Shown here piece by piece: positions 25,179-33,777 of a DNA stretch of 64,000 bases (its first letter is position 1; every line of letters starts with the position of its first letter). This stretch comes from Marinobacter sp. ANT_B65 (lineage in GTDB: Bacteria; Pseudomonadota; Gammaproteobacteria; Pseudomonadales; Oleiphilaceae). Where the stretch lies: assembly GCF_002407605.1 (NCBI RefSeq), contig NZ_NXGV01000001.1:1362895-1426894 (forward strand), given 5' to 3'. A program made the translations under genes and the position numbers. Under the pieces are notes generated by a model. That model saw only the letters and a list, made by a program, of their open reading frames with translations. It did no database searches and had not been told where the DNA came from.

Positions 25179-26309
25179 ATGGCAGAAGCAAAGAAACTCG
25201 GTGGCGCAGGTCTGCGCGGTCAGGTAGCGGGTGAAACTGCATTGTGCACCGTCGGCAAAACCGGAACCGGCCTGACTTATCGCGGTTATGATGTCAGCGA
25301 TCTGGCCGATAATGCCCAGTTTGAAGAAGTAGCCTACCTGCTGCTGCGCGGCAAGCTGCCGAACCAGCAGGAACTGGATGCCTACAAGAAGAAACTTCAG
25401 AGCATGCGGGGGCTTCCCGCTGCATTGAAGACCGTTCTGGAGCAGATCCCCAAAGACGCTCATCCCATGGATGTGATGCGCACCGGTTGCTCCATGCTGG
25501 GCAACCTGGAAACCGAGATGGACTTCAGCGAGCAGGACGACAAGATCGACCGACTGCTGGCAACCTTCCCTGGCATCATCACCTATTGGTACCGCTTTGT
25601 TCACGACGGTGTGCGTATTGATACAGAAGGTACCTGTGACTCCATCGGTGGCCACTTCCTTGAGCTGCTGCATGGCAAGAAGCCCAGTGAGCTGCATGAA
25701 CGGGTTATGAACGTATCCCTGATTCTGTATGCAGAACACGAGTTCAACGCTTCTACCTTTACTGCCCGGGTATGTGCATCCACCCTGTCTGACATTCACA
25801 GCTGCGTGACCGGTGCAATCGGTACTCTGCGAGGCCCTCTGCACGGTGGTGCCAATGAAGCGGCCATGGAGCTGATTCAAAGATTCCAGAGTGCGGACGA
25901 AGCAGAAGAAGGCCTGATGGGCATGCTGTCGCGCAAGGAAAAAATCATGGGCTTTGGCCACGCGATATACAGCGTGTCTGATCCGCGCAACGTGATTATC
26001 AAAAAGTGGTCTGAAAAACTGGCCAAGGAAGTGGGCGATACCGTTCTGTATCCGGTTTCTGTGCGTTGTGAAGAAGTTATGTGGCGTGAGAAGAAACTGT
26101 TCTGTAACGCTGACTTCTTCCATGCATCGACCTACCACTTTATGGGCATCCCGACCGAGCTGTTTACGCCGATCTTCGTTATGTCCCGTGTATCCGGCTG
26201 GACCGCCCATGTGAAAGAGCAGCGAGCCAATAACCGTATTATCCGCCCAAGCGCTGATTACACTGGCCCGGATCATGCTGAGTGGCTGCCGATTGAGAAG
26301 CGCGCTTAA
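25179..26309 (+). CDS. prpC: 2-methylcitrate synthase
   Basis: 376 residues, the size of the short citrate-synthase/methylcitrate-synthase group. 'GETALCTVGKTGTGLTYRGYDVSDLA' near the N-terminus, 'HEFNASTFTARVCASTLSD' (about 187-205), 'GTLRGPLHGGANEAAM' (about 212-227) and 'GFGHAIYSVSDPRN' (about 257-270) hold the catalytic His and Asp/Arg residues. It condenses propionyl-CoA with oxaloacetate. AAAGGAGAG precedes the ATG. Operon context with prpB and acnD supports methylcitrate rather than citrate synthase. Confidence 0.96.
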   Translation: MAEAKKLGGAGLRGQVAGETALCTVGKTGTGLTYRGYDVSDLADNAQFEEVAYLLLRGKLPNQQELDAYKKKLQSMRGLPAALKTVLEQIPKDAHPMDVMRTGCSMLGNLETEMDFSEQDDKIDRLLATFPGIITYWYRFVHDGVRIDTEGTCDSIGGHFLELLHGKKPSELHERVMNVSLILYAEHEFNASTFTARVCASTLSDIHSCVTGAIGTLRGPLHGGANEAAMELIQRFQSADEAEEGLMGMLSRKEKIMGFGHAIYSVSDPRNVIIKKWSEKLAKEVGDTVLYPVSVRCEEVMWREKKLFCNADFFHASTYHFMGIPTELFTPIFVMSRVSGWTAHVKEQRANNRIIRPSADYTGPDHAEWLPIEKRA

Positions 26310-26333
26310 ATAACAAGGGATACGAGGCTTCTG

Positions 26334-28946
26334 ATGAACACTAACTATCGCAAACCGCTTCCCGGCACAGACCTGGATTATTTCGACACCCGTGAGGCTG
26401 TTGAAGATATCCAGGCCGGTGCCTATGACAAGCTTCCGTACACCTCCAGGATTCTGGCTGAACAGCTCGTTCGCCGTTGCGATCCTGATGCACTGACGGA
26501 TTCACTGAAACAGCTTATTGAGCGCAAACGGGACCTGGATTTTCCCTGGTATCCGGCTCGCGTGGTTTGCCACGACATCCTGGGCCAGACCGCCCTGGTA
26601 GATCTGGCTGGCCTGCGTGATGCAATCGCCGAAAAGGGCGGTGACCCTGCCAAGGTAAACCCTGTGGTCCCAACACAATTGATTGTGGATCACTCGCTGG
26701 CGGTTGAGCATGCCGGCTTCGAGAAAGACGCGTTCGAGAAGAACCGGGAAATCGAAGATCGCCGGAACGATGACCGCTTTCACTTTATTAACTGGACTAA
26801 AACCGCGTTTAAAAACGTGGATGTGATCCCGCCGGGGAACGGCATCATGCACCAGATCAACCTGGAGAAAATGTCTCCGGTTGTTCAGGCGCGGGCTGAT
26901 GGTGAAGGCAAGCGCGTTGCTTTCCCTGATACCTGCGTAGGTACAGACAGCCATACTCCAATGGTCGATGCCCTGGGTGTTATCTCCGTGGGTGTTGGTG
27001 GTCTGGAAGCCGAGAGTGTGATGCTTGGCCGTGCTTCCATGATGCGCCTGCCGGATATCGTTGGTGTCGAACTCACCGGAAAGCTGCAGCCAGGTATCAC
27101 CAGTACCGATATGGTGCTGGCCCTGACAGAGTTCCTGCGTAAAGAACGTGTAGTAGGAGCCTATCTGGAGTTCTACGGCGAAGGTGCAGACAGCCTGACC
27201 GTTGGTGATCGTGCCACCATCTCCAACATGACACCGGAATACGGTGCCACTGCAGCTATGTTCTACATCGATGGTCAGACCATCGATTATCTGAAGCTGA
27301 CCGGTCGTGAAGATGATCAGGTTGCTCTGGTAGAAAGGTATGCGAAACAAACTGGCTTGTGGGCCGAAGCCCTCAAGACTGCCGAGTACGAGCGTGTTCT
27401 GAAGTTTAATCTGTCTTCCGTCACCCGTACACTTGCAGGTCCCTCTAACCCTCATGCACACCTGCCGACCTCCGAGCTGGCAGAGCGTGGTATAGCGGGT
27501 GAGTGGGAACAGGAAGAAGGTAAAATGCCGGATGGCGCTGTTATCATCGCTGCCATTACCAGCTGCACCAACACCAGCAACCCTCGTAATATGGTGGCTG
27601 CTGGCCTGATTGCCCGCAACGCCAACAAACTGGGCCTGACCCGTAAGCCTTGGGTTAAGTCTTCCCTGGCTCCGGGTTCCAAGACTGTCAAGATGTACCT
27701 GGAAGACGCTGAGTTGCTGCCTGAGCTGGAAAATCTCGGCTTTGGTGTAGTGGCGTTTGCCTGTACTACGTGTAACGGCATGAGCGGCGCACTGGATCCG
27801 GCTATCAGAGACGAAATCATAGATCGTGACCTGTATGCGACAGCCGTGCTTTCAGGCAACCGTAACTTCGACGGCCGGATTCACCCCTACGCCAAACAGG
27901 CGTTTCTTGCCTCGCCACCCCTGGTTGTGGCCTATGCGATTGCAGGCACCATCCGCTTCGATATTGAAAAGGATGCGTTAGGTTACGACAAAGATGGAAA
28001 TCCGGTCACTTTGAAAGACATATGGCCGGATGACGCGGAAATCGACGCCATCGTGAAAAAATCGGTGAAGCCGGAACAGTTCCGCAGCACCTACATTCCG
28101 ATGTTTGACATTACCCGTGATGCACAAGCCAACACTAATCCTCTTTATGACTGGCGCAAGATGAGTACCTACATCCGCCGCCCTCCATACTGGGAAGGTG
28201 GCATGGTTGGTGAGAAGACTCTCAAGGGTATGCGCCCACTGGCTGTTCTGCCGGACAACATCACAACCGATCACCTGTCTCCGTCCAACGCAATCATGAT
28301 GGACAGTGCTGCCGGCGAATACCTGCATAAAATGGGCGTGCCCGAGGTCGACTTCAACTCGTATGCAACCCACCGTGGCGATCACCTGACCGCCCAGCGT
28401 GCTACCTTTGCCAACCCGAAACTGTTCAACGAAATGGTGTTGGATGAAAACGGCAATGTGAAGCAGGGCTCTTTTGCGCGGATTGAGCCGGAAGGCAAGG
28501 TCACCCGCATGTGGGAAGCCATTGAAACCTACATGGAGCGTAAGCAGCCGCTGATCATCATTGCCGGTGCAGACTATGGCCAGGGATCGTCTCGTGACTG
28601 GGCTGCGAAAGGCGTAGCTCTGGCAGGTGTTGAAGCGATTGCTGCTGAAGGGTTTGAGCGTATTCACCGTACCAACCTGGTTGGTATGGGTGTGATGCCC
28701 CTGCAGTTTGAGGAAGGCACAACGCGCAAAACTCTGGATATTGAAGGTACAGAAACCTTTGATGTAGAAGGCACGGCTGCGCCAGGTGCGAAGCTGACTC
28801 TGGTAATCCATCGCAAGAACGACAGCACCGAACGGGTGCCGGTGATCTGCCGGTTGGATACCGCAGAGGAGTTGTCTGTCTACTCAGCTGGCGGCGTACT
28901 GCAGCGTTTTGCCCAGGACTTCCTGGAATCTGAAGGCGCAGCGTGA
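26334..28946 (+). CDS. acnD: Fe/S-dependent 2-methylcitrate dehydratase AcnD
   Basis: 870 residues, aconitase A-type. The [4Fe-4S] cysteines lie in 'SCTNTSNP' (about residue 407) and 'ACTTCNGMSG' (about 473-482). 'DTCVGTDSHTPMVDALG' (about 200) and 'GADYGQGSSRDWAAKG' (about 752) are substrate and swivel-domain motifs. In operons with prpF, AcnD converts 2-methylcitrate to trans-2-methylaconitate, which needs PrpF for isomerisation. It is 24 bases after prpC. A perfect hairpin follows the stop codon. Distinction from housekeeping AcnA rests on context and the neighbouring prpF. Confidence 0.95.
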   Translation: MNTNYRKPLPGTDLDYFDTREAVEDIQAGAYDKLPYTSRILAEQLVRRCDPDALTDSLKQLIERKRDLDFPWYPARVVCHDILGQTALVDLAGLRDAIAEKGGDPAKVNPVVPTQLIVDHSLAVEHAGFEKDAFEKNREIEDRRNDDRFHFINWTKTAFKNVDVIPPGNGIMHQINLEKMSPVVQARADGEGKRVAFPDTCVGTDSHTPMVDALGVISVGVGGLEAESVMLGRASMMRLPDIVGVELTGKLQPGITSTDMVLALTEFLRKERVVGAYLEFYGEGADSLTVGDRATISNMTPEYGATAAMFYIDGQTIDYLKLTGREDDQVALVERYAKQTGLWAEALKTAEYERVLKFNLSSVTRTLAGPSNPHAHLPTSELAERGIAGEWEQEEGKMPDGAVIIAAITSCTNTSNPRNMVAAGLIARNANKLGLTRKPWVKSSLAPGSKTVKMYLEDAELLPELENLGFGVVAFACTTCNGMSGALDPAIRDEIIDRDLYATAVLSGNRNFDGRIHPYAKQAFLASPPLVVAYAIAGTIRFDIEKDALGYDKDGNPVTLKDIWPDDAEIDAIVKKSVKPEQFRSTYIPMFDITRDAQANTNPLYDWRKMSTYIRRPPYWEGGMVGEKTLKGMRPLAVLPDNITTDHLSPSNAIMMDSAAGEYLHKMGVPEVDFNSYATHRGDHLTAQRATFANPKLFNEMVLDENGNVKQGSFARIEPEGKVTRMWEAIETYMERKQPLIIIAGADYGQGSSRDWAAKGVALAGVEAIAAEGFERIHRTNLVGMGVMPLQFEEGTTRKTLDIEGTETFDVEGTAAPGAKLTLVIHRKNDSTERVPVICRLDTAEELSVYSAGGVLQRFAQDFLESEGAA

Positions 28947-28951
28947 AAATG

Positions 28952-28980
28952 AGGCCTGGCTGCTATCCGGAGCCAGGCCT
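28952..28980 (+). terminator. Intra-operon hairpin between acnD and prpF
   Basis: A perfect 10-bp inverted repeat (AGGCCTGGCT at 28952-28961, AGCCAGGCCT at 28971-28980) has a nine-base loop and no T-run. It starts 6 bases after the acnD stop and ends 39 bases before prpF. It could be an attenuator, an mRNA-stability element or a weak terminator lowering prpF expression. Confidence 0.5.
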
Positions 28981-29019
28981 TGTATTCAACCAGTCATTGC
29001 TAAGAGTGAGAGCAACAAG

Positions 29020-30198
29020 ATGAGCAAGGCTCCCCAAATCAGAATACCCGCTACCTATATGCGTGGCGGCACCAGCAAGGGTGTGTTCTTCAGGCTGAAC
29101 GATCTCCCGGAGAGAGCCCAGGCCCCTGGCCCTGCGCGGGATAATATGTTGTTGCGCATTATTGGCAGCCCCGATCCCTACCAGAAGCAGACTGACGGTA
29201 TGGGCGGCGCTACATCCAGTACCAGCAAAACCGTTATTCTGAGCAAAAGTGCCCAGCCGGATCACGATGTGGATTACCTGTTCGGGCAAGTAAGCATTGA
29301 TAAGCCTTTTGTGGACTGGAGCGGCAACTGCGGCAACCTCACTGCAGCCGTCGGCGCCTTCGCTATTAATAGTGGCTTCGTGGCAAAAGAGCGCATCCCG
29401 GAAAATGGCACGGCAGTTGTTCGCATCTGGCAGGCAAATATCCGTAAAACCATCATTGCCAACGTGCCAATCACCAATGGTGAAGTGCAGGAAACCGGTG
29501 ACTTTGAACTGGATGGCGTAACCTTCCCTGCAGCCGAAGTGCAGGTAGAGTTCATGGACCCGGCCGACGGCGAAGGTTCCATGTTCCCCACCGGTAATCT
29601 GGTGGATGAGCTGGAAGTTCCGGGCGTTGGTACCCTGAAAGCCACCATGATCAATGCCGGCATTCCAACCGTATTCATCAATGCGAAGGAAGTTGGCTAC
29701 AAAGGATCGGAGCTGCAGGACGACATCAACAGCGACCCCAAAGCCCTGGCGATGTTTGAAACTATTCGTGCGTACGGCGCTGTAAAGATGGGGTTAATCC
29801 AGAACATTGAAGAAGCTGAATCCCGGCAGCACACCCCGAAAGTAGCCATCGTAGCACCACCGGCGGACTACACTTCATCAAGCGGGAAGAAGATTGCTGC
29901 AGGTGATATTGATGTGCTGGTTCGCGCACTGTCCATGGGCAAGCTTCATCACGCCATGATGGGTACAGCTGCAGTCTCAATCGCAACCGCAGCAGCTATT
30001 CCGGGAACACTGGTAAACCTGGCGGCGGGTGGTGGTGATCGCACATCCGTTACCTTCGGCCATCCCTCGGGTACGCTGCAGGTAGGTGCAGAAGCTAAAG
30101 AAGTGAATGGTCAGTGGACAGCCACCAAGGCCATTATGAGCCGTAGTGCCCGAATTCTTATGGAAGGTTGGGTAAGGGTTCCAGAGGATAGCTTTTAA
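29020..30198 (+). CDS. prpF: 2-methylaconitate cis-trans isomerase PrpF
   Basis: I set the start at ATG 29020 (MSKAPQIRIP...), where the family homology begins. The longer open frame from 28909 runs back through the hairpin into acnD. The product is 392 residues. 'IPATYMRGGTSKGVFFRL' (about residues 8-25), 'DGMGGATSSTSKTVIL', 'DWSGNCGNLTAAVGAFAI' (about 100-117, with the catalytic-region Cys) and 'FGHPSGTLQVG' define PrpF. It isomerises trans-2-methylaconitate made by AcnD. The upstream ribosome-binding site is weak (GAGTGAG). Confidence 0.95.
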   Translation: MSKAPQIRIPATYMRGGTSKGVFFRLNDLPERAQAPGPARDNMLLRIIGSPDPYQKQTDGMGGATSSTSKTVILSKSAQPDHDVDYLFGQVSIDKPFVDWSGNCGNLTAAVGAFAINSGFVAKERIPENGTAVVRIWQANIRKTIIANVPITNGEVQETGDFELDGVTFPAAEVQVEFMDPADGEGSMFPTGNLVDELEVPGVGTLKATMINAGIPTVFINAKEVGYKGSELQDDINSDPKALAMFETIRAYGAVKMGLIQNIEEAESRQHTPKVAIVAPPADYTSSSGKKIAAGDIDVLVRALSMGKLHHAMMGTAAVSIATAAAIPGTLVNLAAGGGDRTSVTFGHPSGTLQVGAEAKEVNGQWTATKAIMSRSARILMEGWVRVPEDSF

Positions 30199-30201
30199 GC
30201 A

Positions 30202-30233
30202 AAAGCCATTTGGTCTTTCGACCAAATGGCTTT
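30202..30233. terminator. Bidirectional Rho-independent terminator after prpF
   Basis: A perfect stem AAAGCCATTTGGTC / GACCAAATGGCTTT with a four-base TTTC loop lies directly after prpF. The A-rich left flank and T-rich right arm suit transcripts from either side (prpF on plus, the PEP-CTERM gene on minus). Confidence 0.85.
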
Positions 30234-30282
30234 CATTTCCAGGAGAGTCAGTTTAATTGCTGAGACTCTGCATCAGGTCCTG

Positions 30283-31044
30283 TCAGGAGCGACGCGCCAA
30301 AAAACGGCGTCTTGCTCCGAAACCAATCAAACCCATCGCCAGCAGTGCCAGAGTTGATGGTTCTGGAACCGGCTGCGGATCCGGATCTGGTGTAATCTGA
30401 CCAAGGTCGCCGATTACCATATCATCGAATGCAAAATAGTCACCCCCGCCGGCATTGGTAAATGCAATGCTGGTGTATGTTTCCTCGAGATCGTAAAAAC
30501 CGAAGAACAGAGTTGCATTAGCGCTATTCGGGATATTCAGAGAATGGGGAACCGTAAGCGCTGAGGTCTCTCCAGAGGAGTTGGTGAGGTTCAGGATCAT
30601 TTGAGCGGTCACAAAGTCCCCGATATCAATACCGTTGAAGCCGAAGGCGCTCACCGGATCCGTAAAATCAATCGTAAAGGCTCCCGTGGTGACTTCCCAG
30701 TAATTGACTCCGGATGTTGGAAAGCGTCCGGGACCTGAGGTGCCAATGTCGCCTGTGCCGGTTATAGTCGCAGCCAGAGCACCTCCACTGCCGGGAAAGC
30801 TCAGGCCGAGGGGTGAGCTGTCGCCGGCGGAGAAGGATTCAAAATCTTCGTTTCCCACGCCAGAAAGGTTTGAAAGGAAGTCATTTCTGGCCTGGGTAGA
30901 GTTAGGTCCCAGTACCCCGGTTGTGGCGGGATCTTCGCCGAAAAAAGTGACTGGTGCGGCAACTGCGTTTGCAACGCCACCCAAAAGAACAAGCGCCATT
31001 GACGCGCCTGCGATACGTCCACCGAATTGAAATTTCCTGCTCAT
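30283..31044 (-). CDS. PEP-CTERM sorting-domain exported protein
   Basis: 253 residues. The Sec signal peptide is cleaved after about residue 29 (VAAP). The middle is a Gly/Ser/Thr-rich beta-type domain with 'EDFESFSAGD' and 'YFAFDDMVIGD'-like jelly-roll strands. A DPDPDPQP-rich linker precedes the C-terminal sorting signal: VPEPST, a hydrophobic helix (LALLAMGLIGFG) and the basic tail ARRRFLARRS. PEP-CTERM proteins are processed by exosortase in exopolysaccharide-producing bacteria, which fits the locus starting at 33.8 kb. It is transcribed divergently from prpD and has a sigma-54 promoter match upstream. No catalytic motif is visible. Confidence 0.92.
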   Translation of the reverse strand: MSRKFQFGGRIAGASMALVLLGGVANAVAAPVTFFGEDPATTGVLGPNSTQARNDFLSNLSGVGNEDFESFSAGDSSPLGLSFPGSGGALAATITGTGDIGTSGPGRFPTSGVNYWEVTTGAFTIDFTDPVSAFGFNGIDIGDFVTAQMILNLTNSSGETSALTVPHSLNIPNSANATLFFGFYDLEETYTSIAFTNAGGGDYFAFDDMVIGDLGQITPDPDPQPVPEPSTLALLAMGLIGFGARRRFLARRS

Positions 31045-31119
31045 TGGTTTCGTCCTTATCTATTTTTTGCCCGGTGTGCAGTTGGGCGTTAAGAGGCTTC
31101 ACGCCTGCACTAATGTTGT

Positions 31120-31135
31120 AGCAAGCAAGGGGCCA
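31120..31135 (-). promoter_or_regulatory. Sigma-54 promoter of the first PEP-CTERM gene
   Basis: On the minus strand the sequence is TGGCCC-cttgc-TTGCT, against the sigma-54 consensus TGGCAC-N5-TTGCW. The GG and GC dinucleotides are at exact spacing, with one mismatch (A to C) in the -24 half. It lies about 76 bases upstream of the start codon. Confidence 0.75.
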
Positions 31136-31319
31136 ATATATGAATATTCATTTAAATCAGTAAGGTGAAAATAACTTCAGGATCAAAAGTTCAAACAAGT
31201 GTTAAATTACCTGACGGTTTTCAGGGTATCGAGCCGGCATGTCGGGCCTGTGTACACTGAATTTCCGGTCAAAGAAGCTAGACTCCATTGGTAGCAAGTA
31301 AACAAAGGAGAGTAGTCCT

Positions 31320-32804
31320 GTGTCAGCAACATTCGATCTGAACGAACGCCCTGATTACGATGTGGTGCTGCAGAAAATTGCGGATTATGTGCTCACCTAC
31401 CGGATTAACAGCGACGACGCCTGGAGCACGGCCCGCCACTGCCTGATTGATACCCTTGGGTGCGGAATGCTCGCACTGCGTTTTCCTGAATGCACCAAAC
31501 ACCTGGGGCCTTTGATTGAGGGTACGGTAGTGCCTCATGGTTCCCGGGTGCCGGGTACGTCATTCCGCCTCGACCCCGTAAAGGCAGCATGGGATATTGG
31601 CTGTATCATACGTTGGCTGGATTACAACGATACCTGGCTGGCGGCCGAATGGGGGCATCCCTCAGATAATCTGGGTGCTATTCTGGCTGTTGCAGATCAC
31701 CTGTCCCAGAAACGCGTTGCAGAGGGCCGGGAGGCTCTCACCATGCGCTCGGTTCTGGAAGCCATGATCATGGCCCATGAAATACAGGGTATTCTGGCAT
31801 TGGAGAACTCGTTTAACCGGGTTGGGCTGGATCACGTTGTGCTGGTGAAAGTTGCATCCACTGCAGTCACCGCCAAGCTCATGGGCGCGAACCGGGAACA
31901 ACTGCTTTCTGCGCTTTCTCACGCCTGGGTAGATGGGCAGGCTCTTCGAACCTACCGCCATGCGCCCAATGCCGGTTCCCGTAAATCCTGGGCTGCTGGT
32001 GACGCCACCTCTCGGGCCGTTCGTCTTGCAGATATTGCCATGCGCGGAGAAATGGGTATTCCCGGAGTGCTGACGGCTCCCCAGTGGGGCTTTTACGATG
32101 TGCTGTTTACAAAAACAAACAGAGATCAGGCGCTCAAACCAGAAGACAAGCGCCAGTTTTTATTGCCTCAGCCGTTTGGTTCCTACGTAATGGAAAATAT
32201 TCTGTTCAAGATTTCCTTTCCTGCGGAGTTCCATGCTCAGACGGCCGCCGAGGCTGCAGTAACGCTTCATCCTCAGGTTAAAGACCGGCTTGGCGAAATT
32301 GACCGGATTGTTATAACCACACATGAGTCTGCCATTCGTATTATTTCCAAGCAGGGCAAGCTTGCGAATGCCGCTGACCGCGATCACTGCCTGCAGTATA
32401 TGACTGCAGTACCACTTATTTTTGGCAATCTTAACGCAGAGCACTACGAAGACGGCTTTCACGCGGCTCATCCGATAATCGATACGCTGCGGGAAAAGAT
32501 GGAGGTCGTTGAAGATGAGCGGTATACCCGTGAATATCTGGAGGCTGACAAGCGCTCTATTGCAAATGCTGTCCAGGTGTTCTTTAAGGACGGCTCCAGC
32601 ACAGATAAAGTTGCGGTGGAGTACCCTATTGGGCACCGCCGGCGCAGAAAAGAGGGTATTCCTCTGTTAAAAGACAAGTTCAGGGAAAATCTTGCCACCC
32701 GCTTCGCAGGGCAGAGGTGTCTGGAGATTTTCAACATTTGTAATGATCAGCAGTCGCTTGAATCGGCATACGTTCATGACTTTGTGGAGTTGTTTGTAGT
32801 TTAA
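31320..32804 (+). CDS. prpD: 2-methylcitrate dehydratase PrpD
   Basis: 494 residues from a GTG with AAAGGAGAG 7 bases upstream. MmgE/PrpD family hallmarks are '[27 protein letters not shown]' (about residues 42-68), '[29 protein letters not shown]' (with the conserved Asp-His region, about 99-128), '[18 protein letters not shown]' and '[17 protein letters not shown]'. PrpD dehydrates 2-methylcitrate directly to cis-2-methylaconitate without an iron-sulfur cluster. It is separate from the main prp operon by a divergent PEP-CTERM gene and probably has its own promoter. It duplicates the AcnD/PrpF step. Confidence 0.95.
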   Translation: MSATFDLNERPDYDVVLQKIADYVLTYRINSDDAWSTARHCLIDTLGCGMLALRFPECTKHLGPLIEGTVVPHGSRVPGTSFRLDPVKAAWDIGCIIRWLDYNDTWLAAEWGHPSDNLGAILAVADHLSQKRVAEGREALTMRSVLEAMIMAHEIQGILALENSFNRVGLDHVVLVKVASTAVTAKLMGANREQLLSALSHAWVDGQALRTYRHAPNAGSRKSWAAGDATSRAVRLADIAMRGEMGIPGVLTAPQWGFYDVLFTKTNRDQALKPEDKRQFLLPQPFGSYVMENILFKISFPAEFHAQTAAEAAVTLHPQVKDRLGEIDRIVITTHESAIRIISKQGKLANAADRDHCLQYMTAVPLIFGNLNAEHYEDGFHAAHPIIDTLREKMEVVEDERYTREYLEADKRSIANAVQVFFKDGSSTDKVAVEYPIGHRRRRKEGIPLLKDKFRENLATRFAGQRCLEIFNICNDQQSLESAYVHDFVELFVV

Positions 32805-32915
32805 AAAGAAGGGCGGCTGGAATATCACCCGGTTTAGTGGTTTTGGTGTCAGGATTATTTACAGCATATATATTAGGTGACTTTTAAGTCTATGAATAAC
32901 AACAGGTAAATATGA

Positions 32916-32931
32916 TGGCATGAATCGTGCT
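32916..32931 (+). promoter_or_regulatory. Sigma-54 promoter of the second PEP-CTERM gene
   Basis: TGGCAT-gaatc-GTGCT matches TGGCAC-N5-TTGCW at 9 of 11 fixed positions, with GG and GC at the correct spacing. It lies about 61 bases before the TTG start. Upstream bases are AT-rich, as expected for an activator/IHF region. Confidence 0.72.
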
Positions 32932-32992
32932 TTTGTTTTTTTCAGTGTCGAGAATATAAACGGCTGAATCTGAACACCAGGGAGTACGATCG

Positions 32993-33712
32993 TTGAATAC
33001 AGCAATTAAAGTAGTAGCGGCAGTGGCAGCATTGAGTGTGTCTTCGTTGGTCAGCGCCGTGCCAGTTCTGACTATCAGTGACCAGGGGTATAGTGCCGCC
33101 ACTGCGGCTGAAGCGGCATTCCTGTCATCGCTCTCCGGCAGTGTAATCACCGAGTCTTTTGACAGAGGCTATGCAGCCGGCGATCAGGCCACGACAATTA
33201 ACTCGGTTTTTGGCGTTGGTTCCTTCACCAGCGTTACTCCCGGGACGGGCGGCGCCTGTAATAGCGGTAGTTACAGTTGTGCAGATGGTCTTGCTGTTCT
33301 GAGTTCGGCAACTTCTCCATTCAACGGTCGTTTTGCATTGTCTTCGCCTCAGTGGCTCGACAGTATGGATGCCAGTGAAATGACAATTTCGCCAACTACC
33401 GGGTATAACTCGATAGGCTTTTACATGACGGACCCCAACGATTCCAGTGGTCGTTTTTCCATAGGTGGTCTGGATTTTAGTTTCGGTGATATTTTTGGTA
33501 GTTCGCTCGGTAGTGGCAATGTGTTTTATGTCAGTCTGTTCGATGCTGCGGGGCTTGGCGATGTGAGCATCTTCTCCAACGCCAATGGCGATGGATACGG
33601 GTTGGATAACGTTACTATCGGCTCTGTTGCCGTACCTGAGCCCGGTACTTTTGCGCTTTTAGGGCTTGGGCTGCTTGGCCTTGGTGCTGCGCGGAAAAGA
33701 GCATCGAAATAG
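32993..33712 (+). CDS. PEP-CTERM sorting-domain exported protein (second)
   Basis: 239 residues from a TTG start preceded by AGGGAG. The signal peptide is cleaved after about residue 22 (VSA-VPVL). The central domain is Gly/Ser-rich and contains 'TGGACNSGSYSCADGLAVLSS' with a likely disulfide pair. The C-terminus carries VPEPGT, the helix FALLGLGLLGLGA and the basic end ARKRASK, a complete PEP-CTERM signal. The overall plan parallels the protein at 30283-31044, including the 'ESF' and 'YGLDNVTIG' strands, so the two are probably distant paralogues. A strong terminator follows. Function unknown beyond surface export. Confidence 0.92.
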   Translation: MNTAIKVVAAVAALSVSSLVSAVPVLTISDQGYSAATAAEAAFLSSLSGSVITESFDRGYAAGDQATTINSVFGVGSFTSVTPGTGGACNSGSYSCADGLAVLSSATSPFNGRFALSSPQWLDSMDASEMTISPTTGYNSIGFYMTDPNDSSGRFSIGGLDFSFGDIFGSSLGSGNVFYVSLFDAAGLGDVSIFSNANGDGYGLDNVTIGSVAVPEPGTFALLGLGLLGLGAARKRASK

Positions 33713-33733
33713 TCAGTCAGGACTGGTTCTGAT

Positions 33734-33767
33734 AAAAAAATCCCGGACATGTCCGGGATTTTTTTTT
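33734..33767. terminator. Strong bidirectional terminator
   Basis: The stem ATCCCGGAC / GTCCGGGAT with a two-base AT loop is flanked by seven As on the left and nine Ts on the right. It separates the PEP-CTERM gene from the convergent ATPase gene and works in both directions. Confidence 0.92.
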
Positions 33768-33777
33768 GCCGCTGCGC

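Noticed and set aside
25113..28811. Long open frames on the minus strand across prpC and acnD (up to 387 residues)
   Set aside because: They lie fully antisense to strongly supported genes, have low-complexity non-homologous sequences and no ribosome-binding sites. They come from codon bias of the sense genes.
28909..29019. N-terminal extension of PrpF from 28909
   Set aside because: The extension runs through the acnD stop and the hairpin, is not family-like, and an ATG at 29020 begins the conserved region.
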